Positions 19,965-31,612 are shown, counted from the stretch's first letter. The stretch is DNA of 64,000 bases from Sycon ciliatum (GCF_964019385.1 NC_088654.1:21679631-21743630), one strand, 5' to 3'. Numbers and translations are program-made. The notes: generated by a model not told the origin, from the sequence alone.

Positions 19965-22558
19965 TAAGCTAGATGAACAAAAGAAATGAGGAACGAGCGA
20001 GACCAGTGAGGTGAACACACGCGTGCAACTGCAGAATAGTCAAAAGGAATACACATGTAATAAGACAGTCCTAAAACACACGATATGTCAACTATTTACT
20101 TCAACAAATAAAACTGGAAATGGATGAATACAGGAATCATGACAACTGACGGTACATAGTGTCAAAGCGACACAACACGAGTATAATATACATAATAGTA
20201 CAATTCTACTAATAAACTACAGCCGAGAACCACGTAGTCGAAAACTAAACAACATAGGTAAATCAATATTTTGCCCATGCACAGACAATTAATTTTGAAA
20301 AGGTTCGAACGTTCATGAAAAAGACATTACTTGTATGACACATTGCCATGACGAACTTCAACATTATGCAGCCGTTGCGTTACCGGTGTTGGGGTGGCAG
20401 TTCCCTTATTGAGGCCGTGCACGTCGTCGAGCTTGGTTAGCCGCGCCAACCAGTCAGCGCAATCTCGCCCAGTATTAGCTCCATGTTGACAGAGCTCCGG
20501 GTGACCTAACCAGCCGAACAGCTGCCAGTCGCGACTCAACACTGGCCGTCCGTGCGCTCTCATCCCTCGCTCCATTCCCTCCTTCACTCCATTTTTAACT
20601 TTGAACTGTTCGCTCTCCCGAAGGAGAGCGCGGAGAAACGTTACTTCTCCAAACATGCGATTACTAAGCGATGCATGGATGTAATGATTTCAATCTCTAG
20701 CCCCTACAAAACTTACTTCCTCCGTGAACAAAAACTTCGTGATGGAATTCTGAGGGGCTGATTTGGGCACAAACTGCCGTGAAATGAGTCGCAATCACTT
20801 TCTTGGCCTTCCCTGGCATGCCATGACAGAGGTACGATGCAAGGAAAGCAACCTTTCACAACAAGCCGAGCGGAATCGATGGTTGCGCTGTGGAAACATA
20901 GGTGATGACAGTCATGGCGAGCGAAACTGAAATACCACTTCTCCGAGGGGATATTGCGCTGCTTGGCCTCTCTACCACTTTAGCGCTGAGTAAGTTGGAG
21001 AGTGATAGACTAGAGAGCGATAAAACGGAGCAGCGAGCCCACACAATGAGCGAGTGAACAAGGAGCTCCTCCGATCGCACGGCTCAATGAAAATAATTCT
21101 GAACTCAAGTTCTTGTTCAACCTGCGCAAAGTACAGATTCGAATGCTGATGACCATGTATTCTTTCAGAAGTCTGCAATCCGATGCGAGTCTCGTGGCTA
21201 AAGAAAGTCGGCTGGACTTGCAAGCCGCTGCCGTTCAGTGCTGGTATCCATTAGAGAAAGTGGAATCAGTTTGGCTGTGCCTTTACTCCTCGTTTCGCGG
21301 AGTTCTGGAGAGCGAAGATGAAACCAGGGGGTCGTAAAATATTTTCACGGCTCCCGGATGGAAACGAGTAATCGCCATCGCGGCGGATCACGCAGCTTGA
21401 AAGCCAACTTACCTGAATGATGGCGACATCAAAGTCAGCGGAGTGTGATCAAAGACGCCGAGGCAAGGCTGAAACGAGCTGAACAACGACTCGAGAGAGA
21501 TGACGACTCGCGTACAGCAGATGACGACTCGCGTGCAGCAGATGACGACAGCGACGCAGGTCAAAAATGAATCGAGCGAAAGCGACGCAAACTGAACTCT
21601 CTGCTCATTCCGCCAACAGTTTCTCTTGTAAAGACGCTGTACATAGGCCGAATCATGATTTGCAGTCGATACAAACTGTTCTTGACCTGTTCTAAGCGTT
21701 TTCATATCCATCAAAATCCATCACGAAGTTTTTGTTAACGGAGGAAGTACAAATATAATAGATGGGTATTTTGACTGAAAATTCCGGGGGGGTAAAGAGG
21801 TGATTTGATTCTCACTAAGGTATCTGCAAGCAAAGAAGACGAAATACAGTGCCATCTCAAGAAGACGAAATACAGTGCCATCTCCTCAAAAATGAGCACA
21901 TATACACCTTCGCCTCCTAAACAGATAATGTTCCAGGCTGTCCAATAGAGTGCTCAATACTTGCCAATAGAGGGCTCAATACTTCTGCTTTAACAGAAGG
22001 AACAACAAACATGGAAGCAACAAACCAGCTTCACATATTAGTAGAAAGTACTCTCGTTCAGTAGCAGTTAGTACCCAGTTGCAGGAGTGTCTTATTAGGC
22101 GGGTTACAGAACCGTCATTCGCTGGCTTTACTTGTAGTTTTCATAACCCTTCGCTCTTCATTGAGATATCATTCTCTCTTCTTTCTCATTAGTTTCTCCC
22201 CAACCCTCCTTCCCTGTGACAGAATGACATATTCGCTTCCTTGTCATTGAGCATTTTGTGCTCGTTTGGATTTGCGAATTTAAAAACACCACAAACATCT
22301 AACAACAACAGCAACTAATCCACAATACAAGGCAGCAAATGACATACCAAGCAGATCTACAGCAGATCACAACAGGACCTATTAATTCACAGTAGACATA
22401 CAATAGGTAAATCCCTCCACTCATGCCAATCCGGTCATCAGCCGCACACTTGCTGAGAGTAGACAGCATGATCCAACCTTCTTCTCCGTTACTATCTCAG
22501 TCAGTTTCTCCTGGCGGTAGCCTTCTCCATCCAACACATCATGTATTAGCAGATGGTG
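19965..22558. repeat. Long interspersed repeat, copy 2, carrying a TIR insertion
   Basis: Aligns with 3,655-5,395 in the same order and orientation. It carries only about two units of the 26-bp minisatellite (21,835-21,885) against about eight in copy 1, plus a 1,032-bp insertion at 20,716-21,747. Similarity stops at about 22,558, where a gypsy pol fragment begins on the minus strand. Confidence 0.8.
20716..21747. mobile_element. 1,032-bp DNA transposon, TA target duplication, 31-bp TIRs
   Basis: The ends begin CTTCCTCCGT and match over 31 bp with one mismatch (left 20,716 on; right ending 21,747). TA flanks both sides (20,714-20,715 and 21,748-21,749). The uninserted site can be read in the paralogous repeats at about 4,425 and 16,513, where the flanking sequence is continuous through a single TA. 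No transposase is recognisable; interior ORFs are short. It is a non-autonomous mariner-type element by TSD and TIR. Confidence 0.9.
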
Positions 22559-22619
22559 CTTCAGACATATTTCAGTGGGACTACCACATTTCCTCCCTTC
22601 TTAGAAAAGACAAACGGGA

Positions 22620-24350
22620 CTGATAACGACTTGGCTTTCGAGTCGTAAGCTGCGGACGGCCAGAAGCTGGCGGAACAGTACTAGGTGTTGCGGCCGTTAG
22701 ACTGTCGGGAGCTGATGGAACTGTAGAATCTAGCGCAGTAACTGTTGCTACTACCTCGCCGGATCCACTTGCAGACGGTCAAGATGACGGCGAAAAGTCA
22801 CTCCCTCTTCGGTCATAATGACTGCATCATCAGGTGTTGCTGTGACAATGGTAGCTTTGTCAGTTGAACCAGAGGGTTGCTTGACAAACACTGCTTGTCC
22901 AGACACCAAGGTGTGGAATTTTGCTTGGTAAGCTGTGTCGAAAGTCACCTTCCATGCTGCCTTGTGCTGAGCATCGCGTTCATGCACTTCCTCGTCTATC
23001 TCTTCGTCATCGTTGGCAGTAGCCATGTTATCTACTGGCTGAGGCTGCCTGAGTGGAGTACAATAACCTCATCGTAGTAGGAGATATCCCGGCGGTTTGC
23101 CGGTAGTGGTGTTGATAGCTGTTCGAACAGCTTTGAGTGCCACACGAAGGGCGTTGTCTGCTCGTGGCTTGCTTCAATGTCCGGTGGAGATGCTCAACAG
23201 GGTTCTGACATGGTGTGTAAGGTACAGTGCGTTCGTGGCTGACGCTCCACGATTCAAGCTGGTTGCGGAACTCGTCGCTGCAGAACTTTGCGCCGTTGTC
23301 GGACACGATGTGTCGTGGCATGCTGAACAGTGTGAAGATCTGCTCCATTGCCCTGATGACGTCCCTGGTCTTCTCAGCTGGTAAGCGGACAACTGCTGGA
23401 TACCGGCTGTACAAGTCCAGAAGGCTGAAGAAGGCGCTTTGCTGGTAATAAAACACATTAATAGCGATGGTGTGCCAGGCCTGTGAAGGTGGGTCGAGTA
23501 GTTTCAGCAGTACGGGTCGTATAGCTGCTTCTGTCGCACATGGTATACAGCTAGGCTAGGAAATGTCGAGTTGCGGTGTTCCAACCGGTTCACCACACAG
23601 TCTCCTTGAGTTGAGCCAGTGTCCTATCTCGACCAAGGTGTCCCTCGTGAGCCACGTTCAGTACGTGTTGAGCTGCCGATGCTGGAATCACCACTCTTTC
23701 CCCTCTCAGAATGAGAAATTCCGACGAGTTCGGAAAGGGCCACACGCTGAGTTCCGGACTAAGGGCTTGGTACGGTGCGAGCTCTGTCGCCGAAGGCCAT
23801 TTACCCGATCGCAGCGCATCTCGCACGGAGCACAGAGTGGAGTCACGCGCTGTTTCTCTGGCAATCAACTTGTGATGTGCTGAAACACCGTCTGCCACAG
23901 TGACAGCATGGACGAGAAGGAAACTCGGGTCAGCATCCTCAGTCGGCAGCCTGGACAATAAATCAGCAATGTGATTCAACTTGCCGGGGCGGTATTGCAT
24001 GGTTAGGGCCAAGTCTTGCACTTTCAACACCAGGCGCTGTACTCGGAGACTAGCTGAGGCCAGCTTGTACGACGGCGTAAATACGTGAACCAGTGGCTTG
24101 TGGTCAGTGATAATGGTCACAGGCATGCCGGGGATGAAGCTGCGGAAACGAGTAGAGCCCAACGCGACCACCAGTGCCTCTCGCTCAATGGTTGCATAGC
24201 GTGACTCTGCATCTGACAACTTTCTGCCTGCGTAATAGACAGGTCGGCACTCTTGACCATCTGTTTGCGACTGCTGTAGGAGTACTGCTCCAAGGCCATG
24301 GCCAGACGCGTCAACTTCAATGCGGGTTGTATGAGGGCGCTGTACACTCT
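22620..24350 (-). pseudogene. Ty3/gypsy pol fragment: RNase H, integrase, C-terminal region
   Basis: From 24,350 the minus strand reads a frame-shifted RNase H start, then SDAESRYATIEREALVVALG and ITDHKPLVHVF, a spacer with PGKLNHIADLLSRLP, the zinc-binding region with HEGHLGRDRTLAQLKETVW, the integrase core (LLDLYSRYPAV, IVSDNGAKFCSDEF, NPVEHLHRTLK with the DDE acids kept) and a C-terminal strand region (GQAVFVKQPSGSTDKA, VTFRRHLDRLQ). This is a gypsy pol without visible RT or protease; frameshifts near 24,200 and 23,500 inactivate it. No LTRs were found nearby. Confidence 0.85.
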
Positions 24351-24649
24351 ACGTTGGAGACAAAGCGGTGTGCGGCGACAATAGAGCAGTGTGCAGAGGC
24401 ATCAGTAGGTTCAGGGACTCTCCGTCCACCGTCATCGTCAAGTCATCATGCAGGTTTGGGTGCTCGTCCTCCGAAGCAGCATTCCAAACCCCCGGGGAAG
24501 GATCTCCTTCAAACATTTGAGGAGATCAACGCGCAGGAGCAGATTTTGAGGCTTAAGACTCTTCAGGTGCAAGGCAAGTGGTTGGCGTGGACATTGGTGA
24601 TGTGGCAGGACCTCTAGTGGAATACCCTTTTGTAAGGTGGTACTAGTAA

Positions 24650-25435
24650 GAATTTGAAATTTCTTCTCGCTTCAACCCTCGACGTGCTACCTTCTCTGGC
24701 GAACCTACGTTGTTGGGGAAACACGGTAGTGGATCCGTACAGTAGTTTGTGCCGTGCCTGGGCCTGTACTGGCACTTGCTTGGCGCTTGGCGCGTGGCGC
24801 TGGACCAGGGACGTTACACCTGGAGGCAGAACAACGTACTCGGGGTCATCGTCAGGAACATGCGTGAGGAGATTCGAATCCGCGCTGCTGCAAACACCGT
24901 ACAAACCGAAAATTCAAATGACCTTGACTTCATCTCGTTTTGCAAGGCGAGAGAGAAACCAGTTCACGTTCAGCCCAGACGAAAGTTGGTTACGACTGAT
25001 CTCCTGTTAGCGGACTCAGACTGGAAACTTCTTGTTGACTCATTAGTGCAAAGATTTCTTTCCCTAGCTGTGTTGCACTTACCACCCTAAGACCAGATAT
25101 TGTTCTCTACGATTTGTAGGATTGTATTCTGGATGGAGTTGACAGTTTGTGCTGAGGACAGATTCAGTGTCAGTAACTCGCGGAAGGACAGGCGGCATGC
25201 GGATCTGGTCGATCAATGCCGAGCAAACGAGTGGCAGGTCCTTTCTTTTTCGGTTGAGGTAGGTGTGAGTGGTTTCATCCCGGACTCTCTTCGGAGGTTT
25301 CTGAAAGCGCTTGGGTTTTCTAATCGAAGAATACAATTTATTTGGAATTTGTGCAGTAAGACATCTCTGCGAGGCAGCTACATCATCTGGTTGCGACGTC
25401 AACAAAAACACTGGTCGGACTATCCACTTTTCTGA
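24650..25435 (+). pseudogene. Retroelement C-terminal domain with PD-(D/E)xK-like motifs
   Basis: Two overlapping frames read ALDQGRYTWRQNNVLGVIVR, LLLADSDWKLLVDS and TTLRPDIVLYD, and after a one-base shift FWMELTVCAEDRF, HADLVDQCRANEWQVL, FSVEVGVSGFIPDSLRRFL and SYIIWLRRQQKHW. The PDIVL ... ELTV pairing about 15 residues apart fits a restriction-like nuclease fold, as I recall from proteins attached to reverse transcriptases in animals. The RT itself is not seen here. Frameshift at about 25,100; non-functional. Assignment is tentative. Confidence 0.5.
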
Positions 25436-25693
25436 GGTACTGTATGTGGGACTCCGTTTATTGATGTGCGTTGAAATTTATTCTCCTTATTCTATCATTT
25501 CCACATATGAGTTCCTATCAGCTGCTGTGACCACCTTGAGTGGAGAGCGCTTGCTGAGCGTTGAACCACCATTCCCAGTTCGCAAGGCTGGGCGGGGTTG
25601 TGAGCAGGCTTTTATTTCATCTTTTCCTATTATTTCTTATCATTTCTGCTTTTCATCTCATTACAAAAATTCAACACACATGTCAACCTGTGG

Positions 25694-26212
25694 ATGCGGA
25701 GACAACTTATCTTTGAAGCAACCCTCCTGAGGTTGTTTGATGCACTTGTGCTATCTATTTTGACCTACAACTGTGGCGTGTGGGTGCTTTCATCCCGGGG
25801 TGATACAGCAATGGATGCGTTCCACAGAAAGCAGCTCCGCCGTCTTTTAGGGATATCTTACCCGGAAATTATCTCCAACACAGACCTATATACCCGCTGC
25901 AATGCCGAGCCAATATCCGTACTAAGCAGAAGAGCGCGGTGGAAACTGTTTGGCCATATTCTACGCCTCGCTGAAGCAACTCCAGCGCAGGTGAGCATGA
26001 CAGCGTATTTCCAGAGACAGAGTCGGGGCTGGCTTGGACACCCGCGCATCACCCTACCAGTGGTGATAGACAACAAATTAGCCAAGGCAACGTCCATGCG
26101 TCTCCGGAGTCTAAAGGACCTCGAGACACTGCGATTGGTGGCTCGGAACAGGCAATCATTTAACCCTTTACCATCTGACCATAAATGTACAGGAGCAGAC
26201 CGGCAGATTTGA
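25694..26212 (+). pseudogene. Non-LTR RT C-terminal fragment
   Basis: 172 open residues: LVLSILTYNCGVWVLSS, FHRKQLRRLLGISYPEIISN, EPISVLSRRARWKLFGHILR, GWLGHPRITLPVVI and LRLVARNRQSF. This is the post-RT tail of a large non-LTR group in which a LLGI.yP..is...ly block and a RW...GHvLR block follow the thumb. RT motifs are missing, so it is 5'-truncated. A related tail lies at 62,851-63,215. Confidence 0.8.
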
Positions 26213-26219
26213 ATCAAGT

Positions 26220-26480
26220 ATAACTCATTATTAGTTAACTTATACTATGTAGGAAGGCATATGTTCTGAATGGCAATGTATCACTGAATCGTTTGACACC
26301 AAAATAAATAAGAAATTCCGATTATTTCCTGCCAAAAAGATCGAAACACAAAATCGATTAATTGCGAACGATGTACTGCAGGACTTACAGGTTGCAATTG
26401 TTATTATTTACATAGTTGTTCCTGTTCTTTTTACATATGTACAGAGCAGGTGCTGCTGAACTGGATCCACGACAAACTAG
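26220..26480. other. Gene-free AT-rich spacer
   Basis: AT-rich DNA between the RT tail and the 3' end of the piggyBac pseudogene. The piggyBac terminal repeat should lie about here or just to the left, but I could not identify it. Confidence 0.4.
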
Positions 26481-27090
26481 GCATTGTGGTGAAGATGATA
26501 CTTCTCGAAACAATTGTGCCACTCGATGTGGAAGTAGTGATCACAAGTACAGCACTTGGTTTGGCTTTTACGCTCTACTCTCTGCTCAGAGAAGTTGTAG
26601 CACTAATGGCAATTTCTCCTGATGCCGGCAGTGTGGACTGGCAGGTGCAAACCAGGAGCAAGTGAAGCAGCCCTACCTGCTGCAGATCGGCGGCCAGGAG
26701 GAGGACGGGGCTTCTTGTACAGAGGGACGTCAGCGTCACTGGCAATGCCACCAAGTTGGCGCATGAGCTGAACCCTGAACTCTTCATGGTCATACGTGAC
26801 GTTCCTCTGGATCTCAGGATGCTCCGACCTGTAGGACTCAAACAGTACCATGTTGTTCACACACGATATCTCCAGGTAGTCGAAAAAGATGGCTTTCCAA
26901 AACTTCCTGCTCTTTCTGCTGACTCGATATGGAGTGCACCGCTGATCAAAGACATCAACTCCACCCATGCCATGGTTGTACTCATTGACTACTTGGGGGT
27001 CTTGATATCCACATGCACATATTGGCCTTTGACCTTGCCATGACGCTGCTTCATTACATGGTCGGTAGCTTTGTGATACGTGGATTATAT

Positions 27091-28018
27091 TGTGTCACGT
27101 CCCAGGATAAGACAACTGCTGCCTGATAGTCCTGTGACAGCAGGATCTACATAGTGAGCAGCTCTGTGCTGAGCTGTCAAGCCCTTTTGGTACAATGTGG
27201 TTTGGCCAGTGTCTTGTCCCACGTGCTTAGCATGTAGGTTGAGCGACATGCGCTTTCCCACGTAGGAGACATGCCTTCTTGGCATGACACGTCATGTGAT
27301 CCAAGGCCGGAACCTGGTCAGGTAGGTTCTCGCGTTGTACGTTTCCTGGAAGTTCTTCACTTCCTGGAAATGTGACTCCAGGCTTTGTGCAAAACCACGT
27401 CACTACGATGTTCTACAGGTTTCCACGATGCCTCGGCACTTCGTGCAAAGAGCCAAGACTAATATGACATTGTATAACAAGAGCTAAGTGCAAGACAGGA
27501 GACGTGTGCAAGAACCAAAACCGTCACCGCGCAAGAGGTCAGAGTATCACGCAAGCAAGACCAAGAATGCAGCAGAACTTACCATAAGAAGCCGCTGAAC
27601 TATGGCACGTTGGGTGAGCGGGCTCCCCAACGTGACCCTCATATACTCACATTGTACTCTGACGTGGGTGAGCGGGCTCCCCACGTCCCAATTTGGTCTT
27701 TCTTCTCTCGATGTCTTTCTTTCTCTTTTCTTCTCGAATGATCACCGTACGTATATTCTACATTTCTGCTGACTGGCTGCGCACATTCCGGTTTGACTTG
27801 TTCTGCTATTTCCTGGAATTACCGGTATACCTCGCAATGATCACGCCATACATCTCTGAAGCACCCTATAAAAGAAGCTCTCATTCTCTCTTTTACTTCA
27901 GGTTTTTAGTCTAGTCTAGTCTGGTCTAGTCTAGTCTAGCAGTCGAGACTCGGTCTCAGCTCTCTGTCTTCGTTTACTTTGAGGTCGGATTTGATACTAC
28001 TCGCAACGTAAAACTAAC
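27091..28018 (+). mobile_element. Probable solo LTR or LTR-like insertion in piggyBac
   Basis: piggyBac coding sequence stops near 28,140 and resumes near 27,085. The intervening DNA starts TGTGTCACGTCCC and ends about AACTAACA, and holds a TATA-like CTATAAAAGAAG at about 27,867, a TCTAGTC-repeat downstream, and two GGGTGAGCGGGCTCCCCA boxes at 27,612 and 27,664. TG...CA ends plus an internal promoter suggest an LTR. No TSD was established and the right boundary is uncertain by about 100 bp. Confidence 0.4.
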
Positions 28019-28755
28019 AGTCTTTGTCTGTTGATCGTGTGGGGTTGAACTTGGACCAAGCCAGCTATATTGGTTGGCCCCTGGGTTGTGTTGGGCTTGT
28101 CGTGAGGCCACACGTCTATATTCAGTCGCCGCTCGTAGTGATTTCGGGGTCCGGTCACTGTGAGCCGGGGATGCGACATTTGTAACCACCTTGCGATCTT
28201 TCCATTACACGACAACGATTTGACCATTCCTGACATAGCGCATTGAGCCACGCTCACGTTTTTCGAACTGTTTTGTAGTCTTCAGTCGTCGTGGAATCTG
28301 CTGCCGGTTGACTCGAACTGTGCCAACAAGATGGCACCCATTTTGAAGCAGTGACGTTGCTAGTTGCGGAGATGTGTAGAAATTGTCGGTAAAGACAATG
28401 TATCCGGCTTGCTGGTAGTTTTTCGGTCAAGTTCACAACCACAGCATGGGTAAGTCCAACTTCTGTCTGACCATGCACAGCACCACAGTAGACATCGAAG
28501 TCGACAAGGTATGATGTTGTCACATCAGCCAAAGCAAACAGCATTATTCCCCATTTTATAGGCTTGTTTGGCATGTACTGACGTAGTGTGCTTCGCCCTT
28601 TCATCTTTACCATGCGTTCATCGACACTGACGAATTGGACAGGTTGCAAATACTTCTTGCACTGTTGCTTCATGTGGGTATCCAACCACCTCAGTTTACG
28701 CAGCTGGTCATCTTGGTCCTCTTCAAATGGTAGACTAACATGCAGGAATGTCATA

Positions 28756-28984
28756 CTGTAAAAGCAGAAATTTTCGGTGGTGTAATATTTTCGGTATTCT
28801 CCAAAATCGGTGGTTCAGTAGAGGGAAATTTTAGGTAAAACCCGTTTTCCAGGTAAGTGTACTAGTATTACATGTATACAGTATCGGTTGTACCGAAATT
28901 TTCGGTGCATTTTATTTTCGGTAAAATTTGTCGGCACCAAAGTTACGGAAAATAAAACACCACCGAAACTTTCTGCTTTTACAG
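28756..28984. mobile_element. 229-bp MITE inside piggyBac, TA duplication
   Basis: TIRs begin CTGTAAAAGCAGAAA and pair over 28 bp with one mismatch (TTTCGGTGGTGT inner part). TA occurs at 28,754-28,755 and 28,985-28,986. The interior is built from TTTTCGGTA-like words in both orientations. It lies between the piggyBac N-terminal and catalytic segments, so it landed after that gene was in place. Confidence 0.9.
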
Positions 28985-29759
28985 TAAGTGCTGTGAAACG
29001 GTGGCGTGATGGGATGAAGGCCCTTGCCCATGTGCCGTGAAAAAGGGACGTTATCAGCCAATAGTCACTGAGCTGGGGCAAACGAAACATACTCATATAC
29101 AGAAGTAGACCAATAAGCTTCTGCATCTCATCAGTGCAGTGCATTCTTTCCATGCTCCATATCTGTCTGCGTAGCAGGGATAGTCTAGGATGTTCATCCA
29201 CACATACTCATTCGTAGCATCTGCAAATTTCTGGAACACAACTGCCCCAATAAATAGTTGGAAAAAATCCAACTCGTTCTGGGGATTGCAATTATCAGGC
29301 AGGTGAACTCCCTGAGGACGCGGTGGGTGAAAATCTGGCAGGTGTCCTGCACTAGGTGCTACATCTTCATCACTCCAAGCACGTACATCATCAGCAATGT
29401 CACCGGCATGTGCGTCACCATGTGTGGGGGCAGGTTGAGCATTACCTCCTCGACCACCTCGGCCTCGTCCACGTCCTCTGCCACGTCCTCTGCCACGTCC
29501 TCCGCGAGCGCCACGAGTGCTTACTACGTCAGCCTCAGTAGCAGAGTCCTCGCTGCAGACGATGTTTTCTACTTCACCGTTTTCAAAATCGGGGGCGTCT
29601 TGTTCCGAATCTGACGCGGAATCGTCGCTGAACTCACCCTCGCTGGATGAATAACAAATATCGGAGACGTCCCGTCGTCTATCCGCTCGAAATAGTTGAG
29701 GGCCTCGTCAGCGTTCATCATCGTCTTCAAACATTGTACTCAATTTCAAATTTACGATA

Positions 29760-30240
29760 AATTCTTTGAGCGTGATTTTCAAAGCCAATTTTCGGCATGA
29801 CATTGTGTTGGACGACTTTTTGTTTTCGATCGGTACGTGTACAGCATGATCTCAGGGACCCGCAGCCAAAGTTTGGCATGCTTCCGGTGAACGGTCACGG
29901 AGTTTTCATGCACTTTCTGTGCGTGCATTCATCGACCGAATTCGGTCGATTCATGTGCGTACCGAAGGTAAAGGGTCACATTGCAGAGTGCAGATCACCT
30001 AGTGCTTTCAATAATAATTGTATTTTCACATTATGGGAATTTGGTATAACCCAAACAATACATTTTTATTTTTGTTATCCTCTCCCATGCCGTTGTACAT
30101 AAGCGGCTTGCCGCGGATATGTCAATACTACTACTACTACAAATATTTTGCGCATTTTTCTCCATCTGCGCATAAGATCTAGACTGACAACCTGCTTGTT
30201 AAATTATGCACCTGCTTTCAGGCGTAACAACCCTGCTGTA
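29760..30240. other. Gene-free stretch
   Basis: Sequence upstream of the piggyBac start. Possible palindromic words (TCGACCGAATTCGGTCGA at about 29,933-29,950) occur, but no coding domain or clear TIR. It probably includes the piggyBac 5' flank. Confidence 0.5.
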
Positions 30241-30284
30241 GAGGTCTCAGTCCTCATTTGTTAGTCTTGTCTTTATAAATGTAA

Positions 30285-30337
30285 CTTACTCTCTCTGTCT
30301 CTCTGTCTCTCTGTCTCTCTCTCTGTCTCTCTGTCTC

Positions 30338-30386
<49 letters not shown>

Positions 30387-30425
30387 GTCTCTCTGTCTCT
30401 CTCTCTCTCTCTATCTGTCTCTCTG

Positions 30426-30461
<36 letters not shown>

Positions 30462-30462
30462 A

Positions 30463-30517
<55 letters not shown>

Positions 30518-30526
30518 GAGTATATA
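30285..30526. repeat. (TC)n/(CTGT)n microsatellite ending in (TA)n
   Basis: CTCTCTGT and CTCTCTCT units run from about 30,285 to 30,498, then a TATATATA block to about 30,516. Open frames here encode only Arg-Glu repeats. It borders PLE-derived repeats on the right, as expected of microsatellite-targeting elements. Confidence 0.95.
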
Positions 30527-30534
30527 TAATATTA

Positions 30535-30910
30535 TACACACAACAACAAGGTTGTCAGTTTCATAATACTAAAAGCTTTTCACCCATTTTCATCAGTAGA
30601 TACATGGGAATGAGCAAGAACGAAAACGAAGCCAGAATTTATACTGGGGGTAGAGAATCAGCAAGAATATTCTTACGTGCCTCAAGTTCACACTACACTA
30701 CCATAAGAATGTATGGAGCGGTGGAAAAATGCGGGAAACAACACATGAAGGGAATGCAATGCGCGTAAGAATATTCTTGCTGATTCTCTACCCCCAGTAT
30801 AAGTTCTGGCTTCCTTTTCGTTCTTGCTCATTCCCATGTATCTACTGATGAAAATGGGTGAAAAGCTTTTAGTATTATGAAACTGACAACCTTGTTGTTG
30901 TGTGTATATA
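30535..30910. repeat. Inverted pair of a PLE-associated repeat (palindrome)
   Basis: The left arm (30,538-30,690) contains ACACAACAACAAGGTTGTCA, TCACCCATTTTCATCAGTAG, ATGGGAATGAGCAAGAACGA and ACTGGGGGTAGAGAATCAGC; the right arm (about 30,765-30,905) repeats it in reverse complement, separated by about 80 bp. A third copy in plus orientation lies at 31,350-31,590 directly beside a PLE endonuclease tail. Inverted/tandem terminal copies are known in PLEs. Confidence 0.8.
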
Positions 30911-31161
30911 ATTTTTGTTCGCCTACCTCTCTGTTTGAGTATATATCTATATATAACGCCAGGCATGCGCTAGTTAACTCCAGATTTACATGCTCCATTC
31001 AGCGCTTGTTACAGTAATGGACACTTGATATCAATATTTTACACTGCCTGCACCTAGCAGTAACTCTTCACTCTTCACACTTCACGCTTTCTTTTTGTGC
31101 GCCTTGCTGTGTGGTTGTTTATTTCTTTAGTGGACCTGACAGCCCTGCTTTAGTTAGAAAA

Positions 31162-31204
31162 GTTGCCTGACGATTGAAAAACTCAAGAAACTCGGAGTAG
31201 CAAC
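31162..31204 (+). ncRNA. Hammerhead ribozyme, type I, good pairing
   Basis: Stem I is GTTGC/GCAAC (5 perfect pairs), the core box CTGACGA is at 31,167-31,173, stem II TTGA/TCAA closes AAAAC, GAAA is at 31,187-31,190, stem III is CTC/GAG with one-base loop, and cleavage is predicted after T-A (31,198-31,199). All conserved core positions are present. It is flanked by PLE-derived repeats, and the same family reappears, decayed, at 34,563-34,595. Confidence 0.8.
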
Positions 31205-31349
31205 GTATTGTGTTTTCTTGGTGAGGACCGCTTCCATTGTGTACTAGCTCCAGTGCACCCCAGCGCTGTTGAGCCCTCTTTGCGGTGGACGGGACCACTT
31301 CCCCCTATCTATATATATATTGCTATATTTAAATAGAGAGGTAGGCGAA

Positions 31350-31600
31350 CAAAATTTATATACACACAACAACAAGGTTGTAAGTTTCATAACACTAAAA
31401 GCTTTTCACCCATTTTCATCAGTAGGTACATGGGAATGAGCAAGAACGAAAACGAAGCCAGAATTTATACTGGGGGTAGAGAATCAGCAAGAATATTCTT
31501 ACGCGCCTCAAGTTCACACTACACTACCATAAGAATGTATGGAGCAGTGGAAAAATGCGGGAAACAACACATGAAGGGAATGCAGTACCAGAACAAACAC
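31350..31600 (-). repeat. Third copy of the PLE-associated repeat (PLE 3' UTR)
   Basis: Matches both arms of 30,535-30,910, and on the minus strand follows directly after the stop of the PLE endonuclease tail at 31,613. This places the repeat family as 3' untranslated/terminal sequence of that PLE. Confidence 0.75.
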
Positions 31601-31612
31601 GTGATAAAGTTG

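Larger units (their letters stand above)
26485..29734 (-). pseudogene. piggyBac-like transposase, interrupted and frame-shifted
   Basis: The minus strand starts at an ATG (29,734; MFEDDDER, then TGA), followed by an acidic region (SSSEGEFSDDSASDSEQD), an RG-repeat (GRGRGRGRGRG) and FFQLFIGAVVFQKFADATN. The catalytic region reads VSVDERMVKMKGR, ADVTTSYLVDFDVYCG, VFTDNFYTSPQLATSLLQNG, VGTVRVNRQQIPRR, RERGSMRYVRNGQ and HGMGGVDVFDQR, with RKSRKFWKAIFFDYLE after it. Near 26,490-26,600 a Cys/His finger (RRNC..CYNF...KCCTCDHYFH) closes the protein. These are the DDD transposase and C-terminal zinc domains of piggyBac. Stops, frameshifts and two insertions (28,756-28,984 and roughly 27,090-28,020) make it inactive. 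Confidence 0.9.

Noticed and set aside
21409..21714. 101-residue ORF in the 1,032-bp TIR element
   Set aside because: Contains a short internal repeat (VICCTRV) and no transposase motif.
30254..30463. ORF of Arg-Glu repeats
   Set aside because: Pure translation of a TC microsatellite.
30595..30880. Hammerhead-like CTGATGA...GAAAC in the PLE-associated repeat (also 31,385-31,430)
   Set aside because: The 27-nt interval cannot form a stem II next to the core; only the two boxes match.
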